DNA of 64,000 nt from Lacinutrix jangbogonensis (GTDB lineage: Bacteria > Bacteroidota > Bacteroidia > Flavobacteriales > Flavobacteriaceae): NCBI RefSeq assembly GCF_000797445.1, contig NZ_JSWF01000044.1:62001-126000 (forward strand), written 5' to 3'. Position 1 is the stretch's first letter, and each line of letters begins with the position of its first letter. Positions 54,661-63,320 of the stretch are shown here, one piece after another. The translations under genes were made by a program, and so were the position numbers. The notes below the pieces were generated by a model that was not told the origin of the DNA, did not search any database, and saw only the letters and a list, made by a program, of their open reading frames with translations.

Positions 54661-54904
54661 TAAAAGCTATAATAAAACCTATTCTACAACCTGATTATAC
54701 TATTGAACAAAACAATAACAAACGAAAGTCCATAATTAATTACCTCATGCGTGTATAATCAAGCATTTGGCTTGTGACTATTTGTAAAATTACTTTTTAA
54801 TTATCTCTAGCCCGTATTTGTTTACTAATTTAGTTGCTAAATAACGCAATTAACCAAACATTAAATTGGCAATAATTTGATGAAGAAATTTTTAAATACA
54901 ACCA
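54661..54904. other. Intergenic region with possible cassette remnant
   Basis: No gene is seen. The stretch 54748-54880 (from CTCATGCGTGTATAATC to TTGGCAATAATTTG) has mixed GC content and resembles sequence I recall flanking small gene cassettes in flavobacterial genomes. No clear terminal repeats could be drawn. Confidence 0.25.
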
Positions 54905-55903
54905 ATGATCGAAAAGGAAACAATTACTTACATTAAAAAATTCACAACTGCAATACAGGAAGATTCATTAACTCAAGAAGAAGTAGAAAAAAGTCTTAAT
55001 GAAATTCATACTTACTTTCTAAAAATCACTGGAATTACCGGATTTGATATGAAGATTGAATATCTGGCAGCAATTCCTGCTGCTAAAGGTAAAGCACTTG
55101 GACTTAACCACGCAGCACAATGCTTATTAGACTATAGCAGAACTGTAAAATTCTTAAAGGCCATTGTTACCGTAATCTTAGAAAAACAAAAAAAGCAACC
55201 TGGTAAATTGATAACTATATTCTACGCAGGGTGCGGTCCATATGCGCCATTTATAACTTTAGTGGCTCCACTTTTTAAACCTGAAGAAGTACAGTTTTCA
55301 TTGCTAGAAATTAATAAAAATTCACATGATTCTGCTAAAAAATTAATCGATTCACTGGAACTATCTAAGTACCTTAAAGACTTTTATATAGCAGATGCGG
55401 TGACCTTTAAAGTTCCAAAGCCGAACACTTTCGATATCCTTATTAGCGAAACACTGGATGCGTTATTATATCGCGAAAGCTATGTCCCAATTTTATTTAA
55501 TTTGCTCCCTCAGTTTAGTAAAAACGTCATTTTATTCCCAGAAAATGTAGTTATAAATCTTTCTTTATTAACACACCATAAGAAAGATATAGGTTATGAA
55601 GAATATGAAATGGGAAGTGTACTAAATGTGCGTGAATCTATAGCATCCTGTTCCAATTCAGATGCTATCCCTTCACAATTACGAGATAAAAAAATTAACT
55701 TGAGTTCCTTAGATATGACTATTTATGAAAATATTTTATTGGATACCAAAGTTCATATCCATGGTGATATTTGGTTGTATAGAAACGAATCGTCCTTGAC
55801 AATACCATTTGAATCTGCATTGAAAAAGCCATTACAGAATAGCTCACTTATTTTCACCTACTTTATGGAGCCTGAAGTAGAATTAAAATACAGGTTTGAA
55901 TAA
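54905..55903 (+). CDS. SAM-dependent methyltransferase-like protein, unknown substrate
   Basis: The 332-residue protein has a class I SAM-binding motif, ITIFYAGCGPYAPFITLVAP, near residue 105, followed by an acidic strand (FSLLEINKNS) and FDILISETLDALLYRE near 190. The last is reminiscent of the double-E loop region of protein arginine methyltransferases. The C-terminal part looks like a beta-barrel (IHGDIWLYRNESSLTIPFE). The N-terminal 90 residues are helical. It sits alone between decayed genes and the pseudouridine synthase gene. The substrate could be a small amine or a peptide. That is not determined. Confidence 0.7.
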   Translation: MIEKETITYIKKFTTAIQEDSLTQEEVEKSLNEIHTYFLKITGITGFDMKIEYLAAIPAAKGKALGLNHAAQCLLDYSRTVKFLKAIVTVILEKQKKQPGKLITIFYAGCGPYAPFITLVAPLFKPEEVQFSLLEINKNSHDSAKKLIDSLELSKYLKDFYIADAVTFKVPKPNTFDILISETLDALLYRESYVPILFNLLPQFSKNVILFPENVVINLSLLTHHKKDIGYEEYEMGSVLNVRESIASCSNSDAIPSQLRDKKINLSSLDMTIYENILLDTKVHIHGDIWLYRNESSLTIPFESALKKPLQNSSLIFTYFMEPEVELKYRFE

Positions 55904-55937
55904 TTACAAAACTAATTAAAATTAAAGACTAATAAAA

Positions 55938-55990
55938 GAAATACTAATAGTGTTAAACAAAAAAAAATCGAGCATGCTCGATTTTTTTGT
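55938..55990. terminator. Bidirectional terminator
   Basis: The perfect palindrome ATCGAGCATGCTCGAT is flanked by nine A bases on one side and seven T bases on the other, giving a hairpin with U-tract in both directions. It lies between the convergent methyltransferase and pseudouridine synthase genes. Confidence 0.92.
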
Positions 55991-56012
55991 TACCTCTTAT
56001 ATTGTAATAGAA

Positions 56013-56867
56013 CTACATCATCATCAACGTTTGTAATTCCTGTTCTGTTAATATTTTCCAGTTACCTCTGGGAATATCCTTTTTAGTTAAGTGTGCTATT
56101 TGTACGCAATCTATTCTTACCAATTCATGCTTAAAATAATCGAAAATAGTATGTAGAATAGTGTTACCTGTATTCTTGATTTTTATACCTATTTCGTTTT
56201 TCTTGTCATTTACGTAGTCAATTTCTTCAACTGTAATTAGTTTACCTTCAATACGTACGCCTTCACGAATCTTTTTTAAATCATCTAGTTTTAAGTTATT
56301 ATCTAATTCTAAATGAAATAAACGTTCTACACCCTTATTAGAACTTGTAAAACGAGACACTATTTTTGCATCGTTTGTAAACAATAATAAACCTGTAGAG
56401 TTTCTACCTAAACGGCCAATTGGCTTTATACGAGAAGGTGTAGCATTCGCGACTAAATCCATAACGGTTCTTCCTTTATGCTCACTTGTAGTTGTTGCGA
56501 AACCTTTTGGTTTGTTCAATAAAACATAAGCTTTTTTCTCAGGGTTAATTCTTGATCCATCGTAACGTACTTCATCTTCTAACTTCACTTTATAGCCCAT
56601 TTCAGTGACTATTTTTCCGTTTACACTTACTAAACCTGTTGAGATATGCATATCTGCATCACGACGAGAACAAACACCAGAGTTCGCTATGTATTTATTT
56701 AAACGAATCTCGTCTGAGGTAGACACTTTATTAGGCTGAGCTGCTTTCTTCCCTTTAGAACTTGGGCTTTTTACGCCATCAGAATTATTTGAAAAATTAT
56801 TTTTGTATGCTCTTCTACCTCCATTTGGAGCAGATTTTCCTTGTCGTTGTCCGCCTTGTTTACTCAT
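56013..56867 (-). CDS. RluB/RsuA-family pseudouridine synthase with atypical active site
   Basis: The 284-residue protein has a basic, Gly/Ser-rich N-terminal tail (1-50), an S4 RNA-binding domain from about 54 (RLNKYIANSGVCSRRDADMH) and the RsuA-type catalytic domain with YVLLNKPKGFATTT. The active-site motif normally reads GRLD-x-x-T-x-G, the Asp being the catalytic residue. Here it reads GRLGRNSTGLLLFTND, with Gly at position 154. The downstream TND and RIEG-like loops are intact. Either the lineage uses another residue or the protein has lost modification activity. It probably acts on 23S rRNA. Confidence 0.85.
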   Translation of the reverse strand: MSKQGGQRQGKSAPNGGRRAYKNNFSNNSDGVKSPSSKGKKAAQPNKVSTSDEIRLNKYIANSGVCSRRDADMHISTGLVSVNGKIVTEMGYKVKLEDEVRYDGSRINPEKKAYVLLNKPKGFATTTSEHKGRTVMDLVANATPSRIKPIGRLGRNSTGLLLFTNDAKIVSRFTSSNKGVERLFHLELDNNLKLDDLKKIREGVRIEGKLITVEEIDYVNDKKNEIGIKIKNTGNTILHTIFDYFKHELVRIDCVQIAHLTKKDIPRGNWKILTEQELQTLMMM

Positions 56868-56989
56868 TTCTTGTTATTTTATCCTCAACTATTTTTGAGG
56901 GTGCAAAGATAGGTTATAATTTAACATGTGCTATACTTAATTAATGCTTTGTTTATTAAGCACTTCGCTTCTGCTAATGTCGACAATAA

Positions 56990-57940
56990 TTAATCATTGA
57001 ACTCCACTGTAGATTGCCTTTCTCTATTGACTATCAGCTTTGTAACATCTGGACGTGAATAATGACCAACAGGATCAAAATTCTGGCGTTCTTCGTAGAC
57101 GCGATTAAAATCAATTTCTTGTATAATTAATCCTTCTTCGTGTAATACTGGTTCAATAATCCATTCGCCATCTGGACCTGCAATACAGCTTCCGCCATTT
57201 GCTAAGACCTCTGGACAATTTTCTAATATTTTATCAAGATGCGGTGTGCTTTTCGGAAACAGTTCTTTAGTCATTAAAGTAGAAACTGAAACTACAAAAG
57301 AGCGCGATTCTCTTGCTATAAAACGCGTAATATCTTTTGTATTATGGTCGCTTCCTGGCCAAACTGCAATGTGGAGGTTTTCGCCCAAACCATATAATGC
57401 CGCTCTTGGTAATGGCATCCAGTTTTCCCAGCAATTAAGACCACCAATAGTAAATTGTTTTAAACTATGTACTTTTAATCCATTCCCATCTCCTGGAGAC
57501 CAAGTTAATCTTTCGTCATAAGTAGGCTGTAGCTTACGATGTACAGATTGTATTTCACCAACTTCATTAATATAAACAAGTGATGCATAAATTGAATGTC
57601 CTCCTCTATTTTTAGCACGTTCTATAATACCTAAATACACCGCTATATTATGTTGTTTAGCTAATTCACAAACTGAATCTAGCTCACCAGACTCTATTTG
57701 AATGGAGTTACGCACATATTCAGCATGTAACTCTTTATTAACTTTTGTATTCCATTCTGCTCCACCTGTTAAAGCTAACCAAAATGGATAACCTGGCACT
57801 AAAGCTTCACCAAAAACAATAAGCTCACACTCTTTTTTACCAGCTTCAGCAATAGAATGCTCAACCTTTTTTAATGTTTCGTTTTTATTCAAAAGCACAG
57901 GAGAAATTTGTGCCATTGCAATTTTTAGTGTGTTTTCCAT
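56990..57940 (-). CDS. Nitrilase (carbon-nitrogen hydrolase family)
   Basis: This 316-residue enzyme has the complete Glu-Lys-Cys triad: E45 in IVFGEALVPGYPFW, K136 in HRKLQPTYDERLTW and C170 in GGLNCWENWMPL. CWENWMPL after the nucleophile is typical of true nitrilases, which turn nitriles into carboxylic acids, more than of amidases. A second Glu in this segment fits too. Its start overlaps the stop of the UbiA gene by one base, so it is transcribed with an isoprenoid gene. The natural substrate is unknown. Confidence 0.92.
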   Translation of the reverse strand: MENTLKIAMAQISPVLLNKNETLKKVEHSIAEAGKKECELIVFGEALVPGYPFWLALTGGAEWNTKVNKELHAEYVRNSIQIESGELDSVCELAKQHNIAVYLGIIERAKNRGGHSIYASLVYINEVGEIQSVHRKLQPTYDERLTWSPGDGNGLKVHSLKQFTIGGLNCWENWMPLPRAALYGLGENLHIAVWPGSDHNTKDITRFIARESRSFVVSVSTLMTKELFPKSTPHLDKILENCPEVLANGGSCIAGPDGEWIIEPVLHEEGLIIQEIDFNRVYEERQNFDPVGHYSRPDVTKLIVNRERQSTVEFND

Positions 57941-58845
57941 TATAAAATACGTTTAAGAACTAAGTCTACATCTATTAACAAGATACTAAATACACCTGCT
58001 ACAATAATAACTTTAAGAATATTATGTAAAATTACATAGTGCGTTTTGGTGGTTGAGTTCCAAAGTAAAAAAAGAAAAATTATTAGTAAGGTCACTGCAC
58101 CATAAAAGTAATAATTCATGTGCCCAATTTGAAATCTATTAATTAACAAATACAGCGGAATAAGTGTTAAACCAATTAAAATAGTAATCATTTTTTTAGA
58201 TGTTTGCTCACCATAAACCACAGAAACAGTTCTATAGTTTAATGCTAGATCGCCTTTCATGTTTTCTAAATCTTTAGTAAGTTCTCTAATAGCAATAACT
58301 AAGAATAAAAAAGAAGCATGCACAAAAATCACAGTATCGAAATTTTTGTAGTAGATGAAAATGGCAAAAAATGGCGCTATGGTCAAAAGTGCCGACACAA
58401 TATTACCAACTACAGGTCTTTTTTTTAGTTTATGCGAATAAAACCAAATCGCAAATATATAAGCTGAAAAGAATAGTACAGGATTAAACGACACATAACT
58501 CGCCATTACGATTGCAGAGAAATTTAACACAAAATAAAAAGATAATTTTGTGTTCTGACTTACCAACTTATCTAACATCGATTTGTTAGGTCTGTTGATT
58601 AGATCTTTTTCCGAATCGTAAAAATTATTGATGATATAACCTGCTGCAACTACTGATGCTGATGCTAAAACAAGCATAAGTAAATTAAAATCTAATAATA
58701 CTTTTTTTGCTGGTTTATCGTGTGCAAATATGTAAACAGACGTTAGATATTGTGCAATAACAATAATAAGAATATTGTAACCTCGAACAACAGAAAACAG
58801 ACTAAAGAACTTGAGTAGAATGTGTTTTTGTTTTCTGGTGAACAT
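57940..58845 (-). CDS. UbiA-family prenyltransferase
   Basis: The 301-residue inner-membrane protein has eight or nine hydrophobic segments. The first Asp-rich motif is INNFYDSEKDLINRPNKS near residues 68-84 (NDxxDxxxD type with N at the first position), and a second acidic motif, IRELTKDLENMKGDLALN, is near 185. These bind the prenyl diphosphate through Mg2+. In Bacteroidota this gene beside the mevalonate genes is usually called a geranylgeranylglycerol-phosphate geranylgeranyltransferase-like protein. The acceptor is not certain. It follows the GHMP kinase by 65 bases. Confidence 0.85.
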   Translation of the reverse strand: MFTRKQKHILLKFFSLFSVVRGYNILIIVIAQYLTSVYIFAHDKPAKKVLLDFNLLMLVLASASVVAAGYIINNFYDSEKDLINRPNKSMLDKLVSQNTKLSFYFVLNFSAIVMASYVSFNPVLFFSAYIFAIWFYSHKLKKRPVVGNIVSALLTIAPFFAIFIYYKNFDTVIFVHASFLFLVIAIRELTKDLENMKGDLALNYRTVSVVYGEQTSKKMITILIGLTLIPLYLLINRFQIGHMNYYFYGAVTLLIIFLFLLWNSTTKTHYVILHNILKVIIVAGVFSILLIDVDLVLKRIL

Positions 58846-58910
58846 AAAAGAATTCTAAATTAATGAGGTACTAGGTTCCCCTGATTTTGCGACAATACAA
58901 AAGACAATGT

Positions 58911-59840
58911 CTAGAAATTATAAACCACTTCTAGTTTATAATCTTTAAGCGACTGTTCCGCTTTGTTAATGTCTTGAGTAAAGCCTAAAATATAACCTCC
59001 TCCTCCAGAGCCACAAAGCTTAAGGTAATAATCGTTAGTTTCAATACCCTTTTGCCAAAGCTCATGAAATTGTTGAGGGATCATTGGCTTAAAGTTATTC
59101 AATACGACTTTAGATAATTGTTTTGTATTACTAAAAAGAGACTTTATATCGCCTTTTAAAAAATCTTCAACACAAGCATCTGTATGTTTTATAAATTGTG
59201 TTTTTAGCATATTACGAAAACCTTCTTGCTTCATGTTTTCCATGAAAATATTAACCATTGGTGCTGTTTCACCTGTAATACCACTATCTAATAAAAATAC
59301 TGCACCTTTTCCCGTTGTACTTTGGGTTGGTATTCCTGTAGCTTCAATATTATCTTTAGAATTGATAAGTATTGGTAAACTTAAATAACTATTTAATGGA
59401 TCTAATCCTGAAGATTTACCATGGAAAAAAGATTCCATTTCAGAAAAGACGGCCTTTAATTTAAGCAATTTTTCACGAGTTAAATTTTCAAGCACTGTAA
59501 TTTTGTCTAGTGCATATTTATCATAAATAGCAGCAACTAAAGCACCACTACTTCCTACACCATAACCTTGAGGAATTGAAGAATCGAAATACATTCCTCC
59601 ATCCACATCTGCTTTTAGTTTTTCAATTTCAAACACCACTAAATCTTCACTTATCTTGTTTAAATATGAAGTAAACGCCATTAAACTCTTGTTAGATTTT
59701 ATAGCTACTTCAGACGGGTTTTTATCAGTCTTTAAAGCACCATTGAAAAAGTTGTATGGTATTGATAATCCTTTAGAATCTTTAATGATTCCATATTCCC
59801 CGAAAAGAAGGATTTTTGAATAGAAAAGTGGACCTTTCAT
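58911..59840 (-). CDS. GHMP kinase, probable mevalonate kinase
   Basis: The 309-residue protein carries the GHMP ATP-binding loop PQGYGVGSSGALVAAIYDKY near residues 89-108 and the C-terminal motif LCGSGGGGYILGFTQD near 277. The N terminus KILLFGEYGIIKDSKGLSI matches the substrate side of mevalonate kinases. It lies directly downstream of diphosphomevalonate decarboxylase (29 bases). Mevalonate phosphorylation is therefore the likely role, though a phosphomevalonate kinase function cannot be excluded. Confidence 0.88.
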   Translation of the reverse strand: MKGPLFYSKILLFGEYGIIKDSKGLSIPYNFFNGALKTDKNPSEVAIKSNKSLMAFTSYLNKISEDLVVFEIEKLKADVDGGMYFDSSIPQGYGVGSSGALVAAIYDKYALDKITVLENLTREKLLKLKAVFSEMESFFHGKSSGLDPLNSYLSLPILINSKDNIEATGIPTQSTTGKGAVFLLDSGITGETAPMVNIFMENMKQEGFRNMLKTQFIKHTDACVEDFLKGDIKSLFSNTKQLSKVVLNNFKPMIPQQFHELWQKGIETNDYYLKLCGSGGGGYILGFTQDINKAEQSLKDYKLEVVYNF

Positions 59841-59869
59841 AATAGTATTAAATTCTTGGTTTTATAAAT

Positions 59870-60952
59870 TTACAATTGTTTTGCACCAAAACCAATTCTA
59901 TCGCAAATATAATGACCGTTTTGACAATATGCAACTAACTCTGTCTTAATGAATTCAATAATAGCTTCAGTTTCATTTTCAGGGTACAAAATATGAACAT
60001 TTGCACCTGCATCTAAAGTGAAACTAATATGCAAGCCTGTTTCTTTTCTAAAATTCCAAATTTTATTAATTATTTCAAGCGTATTCGGTTTCATTAAAAT
60101 AAAATAGGGCATACTCGTCATCATCATAGCATGAAGCGTTAATGCTTCACTTTCAACGAGCGCAATAAATGCATCTAAATCTCCAGATTCAAAAATGTCT
60201 TTAATTTTTGTAATATTTTCTTCAGCTTGTTTAAAACGTTCTTGAGCAAATGGGTGTCCATGCATTAAATTATGGCCTACAGTACTGCTCACTTGCTTTT
60301 CGCCTTTATCTACTAGCAAAATAGTGTCTTGATAATTTTTGAAATTCTCGTGAACTTGGTTCGGATATTTTATACCAAACAAATCACTACTGCCTTCAAT
60401 ATTTTTGTGTTTTCCCCAAACCACCAAATCGCCTTCAAGACTTCTACAGGCACTTCCGGAACCCAATCTTGCTAAAAACGAGGCTTTTTTAATGAATTCT
60501 TTATTAGTTATTTCTGGTTTTAATTCTTTTTCAATACTCATTAAACACAATGCTAAAGCACTCATTCCAGAAGCGGAAGATGCTATACCTGAACTGTGTG
60601 GAAAGGTGTTTTCTGTTTCAATTTTAAAATGAAACTCTTTCAAAAAAGGCATGTAATTTTCAATTCTAGCAAAGAAAATTTTAATTTTTGGCTCGAAATC
60701 TGGTTTGTGAATTTTATCTAAAAACACTTGAAAAGAGTACTCTGTACTAACCGTTTCTTTTCTAGTGTAAGTTAATTTAGTTATTGTTTTACAAGCATCT
60801 AGAGTAAAACTAATAGATTGATTTTCTGGTATTTGATTTTCTTTTTTCCCCCAATATTTCACTAAAGCAATATTGCTTGGTGAAGACCATGAAGCCACAC
60901 CATTTATATCTTTTTTTGATAAATTTATAGGAATAAACTGATTTGTAGACAT
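59870..60952 (-). CDS. mvaD: Diphosphomevalonate decarboxylase
   Basis: This enzyme converts diphosphomevalonate to isopentenyl diphosphate, so the organism uses the mevalonate route. Family blocks are visible in the 360-residue protein: SPSNIALVKYWGKKENQI near residue 23 (with the conserved Lys), SISFTLDACKTITKLTY, and the ATP loop FPHSSGIASSASGMSALAL near 115. RLGSGSACRSLEGDLVVWG near 165 follows, then FTLDAGANVHILYPE near the end. It starts the leftward mvaD-GHMP kinase-UbiA-nitrilase series. Confidence 0.95.
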   Translation of the reverse strand: MSTNQFIPINLSKKDINGVASWSSPSNIALVKYWGKKENQIPENQSISFTLDACKTITKLTYTRKETVSTEYSFQVFLDKIHKPDFEPKIKIFFARIENYMPFLKEFHFKIETENTFPHSSGIASSASGMSALALCLMSIEKELKPEITNKEFIKKASFLARLGSGSACRSLEGDLVVWGKHKNIEGSSDLFGIKYPNQVHENFKNYQDTILLVDKGEKQVSSTVGHNLMHGHPFAQERFKQAEENITKIKDIFESGDLDAFIALVESEALTLHAMMMTSMPYFILMKPNTLEIINKIWNFRKETGLHISFTLDAGANVHILYPENETEAIIEFIKTELVAYCQNGHYICDRIGFGAKQL

Positions 60953-61260
60953 GCAAAAATAAATTTACACAAATATAGTTTTTAATTCTATTTAAAAACT
61001 TCTATTTTAACCTAACAATAGAACCTTCATAAGGTTTAATGCTCTTTATCGGTGGAATTTAAATTAAAAACACACTAGAGTATTCTAAAATTTCTTTTTA
61101 ATAAAATAACATTAGCTTTAGATATCCCTTAATTCTCTGAAAACTAAGCTATAAAAAGCACTTTAGAAATAGAGTTATCTGTATAATGACCAAAATAGAG
61201 AATTATGCTTACAACGCTTAAACCACGAGTAGAACAAGATGTTCATGTAACTCCTATGTT
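60953..61260. other. Intergenic region upstream of mvaD
   Basis: This 308-base gap holds the mvaD promoter region. On the minus strand 60977-60970 reads TATATTTG, a possible -7 box very close to the gene. On the plus strand a 33-codon ORF (from 61205, beginning MLTTLKPRVEQDVHVTPMF) runs into the end of the convergent DUF1697 gene. It may be the head of a lost gene or chance. Nothing else is clear. Confidence 0.35.
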
Positions 61261-61797
61261 TCAAGTTGCTAAAGCAAGCTCTAATAATTTCTTGATTGTA
61301 TTGTAGTTTCTTGACGTTGCATTTACTTCAAGTTTCTTCTCGAAACTATTCATATTAAATTTTGTACGACCGTATCCTGTTGAAGAATAAAAGTAAAGAC
61401 ACTTATTTACAATCCTGAATTCTTCATTTTCAAAAGTAATCGCATGTATTTCCTTTACGATATTAGGATCTGGTATTTGATCTAATAAAATGAAATAACT
61501 TTTTGTTTTTTTATCTTCTGAGAAAATACACGCATCGAAAATTACTTGGAGTTCTTCTTTAGTTTTTACAATAATAGGCACTAAAAAGCCAAAATGAGAT
61601 TCCATAATTTTTTGAATGGTTTCCTCAATCGTTTTACTATTATTTTCTAAAGATTGAAAAACTATATTCCCACTTTGAATGTATGTTTTCACAGCTTTAA
61701 AACCTGCATTATTTAATACATCGCGTAAGATTGCCATTGGCACTTTTTTATGGCCACCAACATTTATTCCTCTTATTAAGGCTATATAAGTTTTCAT
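61261..61797 (-). CDS. DUF1697 protein
   Basis: The 178-residue cytoplasmic protein has the family opening MKTYIALIRGINVGGHKKVPM followed by the conserved YIQSGNIVFQS near residue 40 and, near the end, a GYGRTKFNMNSFEKKL block. DUF1697 members are widespread, and no biochemical role is known to me. It stands alone, and a copy of the dispersed 88-bp repeat adjoins its start codon. Single-gene mobility as a cassette is conceivable. Confidence 0.9.
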   Translation of the reverse strand: MKTYIALIRGINVGGHKKVPMAILRDVLNNAGFKAVKTYIQSGNIVFQSLENNSKTIEETIQKIMESHFGFLVPIIVKTKEELQVIFDACIFSEDKKTKSYFILLDQIPDPNIVKEIHAITFENEEFRIVNKCLYFYSSTGYGRTKFNMNSFEKKLEVNATSRNYNTIKKLLELALAT

Positions 61798-61884
61798 GTA
61801 TTTCTATTTATTGTTTTTTAACGGTTACATGCTGTTGGGTATTAATAATTTCTTCTATTAATTAAGTTTTAATATGCACGTTTC
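61798..61884. repeat. 88-bp dispersed repeat, copy 2 (upstream of DUF1697)
   Basis: This copy aligns with 6393-6481 and shares the GGT-ACATGCTGTT core and the position directly adjoining a minus-strand start codon. It occupies nearly all of the 91-base gap between the DUF1697 start and the end of the flavoprotein gene. Identity is about 85 percent over the first 39 bases and lower beyond. Confidence 0.6.
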
Positions 61885-61888
61885 TTGT

Positions 61889-63097
61889 TTAAAAAATATT
61901 TCGTGACACAATATAGGCTCCTGTCCACGCATTCTGAAAATTAAATCCTCCTGTAACCGCATCTATATTTAAAACTTCACCTACAAAATAGAGATTTTCG
62001 TGTAACTTACTTTCAAAAGTTTTAAAATTGACTTCTTTCAACTTTACACCTCCTGCCGTAACAAATTCTTCTTTAAAGGTGCTTTTACCATCAACATTAA
62101 AAACCGCTTTAGTAAGCTGATTTGCTAAATTCTCCGTTTGAATTTTTGTACAATCTGCCCAACGTGTTTCTAAATCAATTCCTGATGCTAATACTAATTG
62201 ATGCCATAACCGTTTTGGTAAATCGAATTGTGCATAATTAATAATTTTCTTTTTATTTAACTCTTTCTTTATATCACTTAATCGTGATATTACAATATCA
62301 AAACTCATACTAATAAAATTAACTTCAATAGCAAATTTATAAGCTCTTTTAGCTAGTTCTAAAGCACCAAAAGCAGAGAGTTTTAGAATAGAAGGTGCGC
62401 TCATTCCCCAATGCGTGATCAATAATGGTCCATCGGATTCCAAATTTGAATCGACAACTTTTATACTAACGTTTTTTGCAACTACTCCAGGAATATGCTT
62501 TATCCGGTCATCCTTAATATTAAAGGTAAAAAGCGAGGGAACAGGTGAAGTTACTGTGTGTCCTAAATGTTCCAATACATTCCATATTTTGGGGTTACTG
62601 CCGGAAGCAACAATTAGCTTTTTACACGTAAAACTATCTGTTTTTGTATTCACTATCCAATTATTTTCTTGATGTTCTAAACTAACAACCGGTTGCCCCA
62701 TTAAAACCTCAACATTATGCTTATTTGCTTCAGAGAGAAAACAGTCTATTATAGTTTGCGAGCTGTTAGATACTGGAAACATACGTCCGTCTTCCTCAAT
62801 CTTAAGCGCTACTCCTCGTTCTTCGAACCAAGCGATTGTATCACCTGTCATAAATGTATGGAAAGGTCCTAATAATTCTTTTTCTCCTCTTGGATAATTT
62901 GTAGCTAAATCCTTGGGAATAAACTCTGCATGAGTAACATTGCATCGTCCTCCTCCAGAGACTTTTACTTTTGTTAATACTTCTTTTCCGCGTTCAAGAA
63001 TTGTGACTTTTATATCCGGATTTTGTTCTGCTATATTTATAGCCGCAAAAAAACCTGAAGCACCTCCTCCTACTATTATTACATCCTTTTTATTCAT
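61889..63097 (-). CDS. BaiN/HI0933-like flavoprotein (NAD(P)/FAD-dependent oxidoreductase)
   Basis: The 402-residue protein has the FAD motif VIIVGGGASGFFAAINIAE at the N terminus and the family's KVKVSGGGRCNVTHAEF near residue 45. It closes with LYFVGEVLNIDAVTGGFNFQNAWTGAY, a hallmark of the HI0933/BaiN group. The central insert (about 190-320) is the usual beta-barrel and helical domain. These flavoproteins are conserved but poorly understood. The known BaiN acts on bile acids, which is unlikely to be the role here. It is a single gene. Confidence 0.9.
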   Translation of the reverse strand: MNKKDVIIVGGGASGFFAAINIAEQNPDIKVTILERGKEVLTKVKVSGGGRCNVTHAEFIPKDLATNYPRGEKELLGPFHTFMTGDTIAWFEERGVALKIEEDGRMFPVSNSSQTIIDCFLSEANKHNVEVLMGQPVVSLEHQENNWIVNTKTDSFTCKKLIVASGSNPKIWNVLEHLGHTVTSPVPSLFTFNIKDDRIKHIPGVVAKNVSIKVVDSNLESDGPLLITHWGMSAPSILKLSAFGALELAKRAYKFAIEVNFISMSFDIVISRLSDIKKELNKKKIINYAQFDLPKRLWHQLVLASGIDLETRWADCTKIQTENLANQLTKAVFNVDGKSTFKEEFVTAGGVKLKEVNFKTFESKLHENLYFVGEVLNIDAVTGGFNFQNAWTGAYIVSRNIF

Positions 63098-63276
63098 AAT
63101 CCATCGTAGAAATCGCTAATTACAGCCTTGAGTTTTAATATAGTTAATTAACCGCATTGTTTTCAATGCTACCTAAAAACCTTTTAATTCAATATTATGG
63201 ATACATTAGCTATCGTTCCACTATTCCCGAATTATAAAAACCTTGACATTTTAATAATAGTTTATAATTTAATTAA

Positions 63277-63284
63277 TAATTTTG
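63277..63284 (+). promoter_or_regulatory. Possible -7 box for the terminal lipoprotein gene
   Basis: TAATTTTG matches TAnnTTTG and lies 37 bases before the ATG, a sensible leader length. No -33 element sits at the usual distance, so support is weak. Confidence 0.3.
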
Positions 63285-63320
63285 AGTTACTATTTACATT
63301 ACAAATATAAATTACAATTT

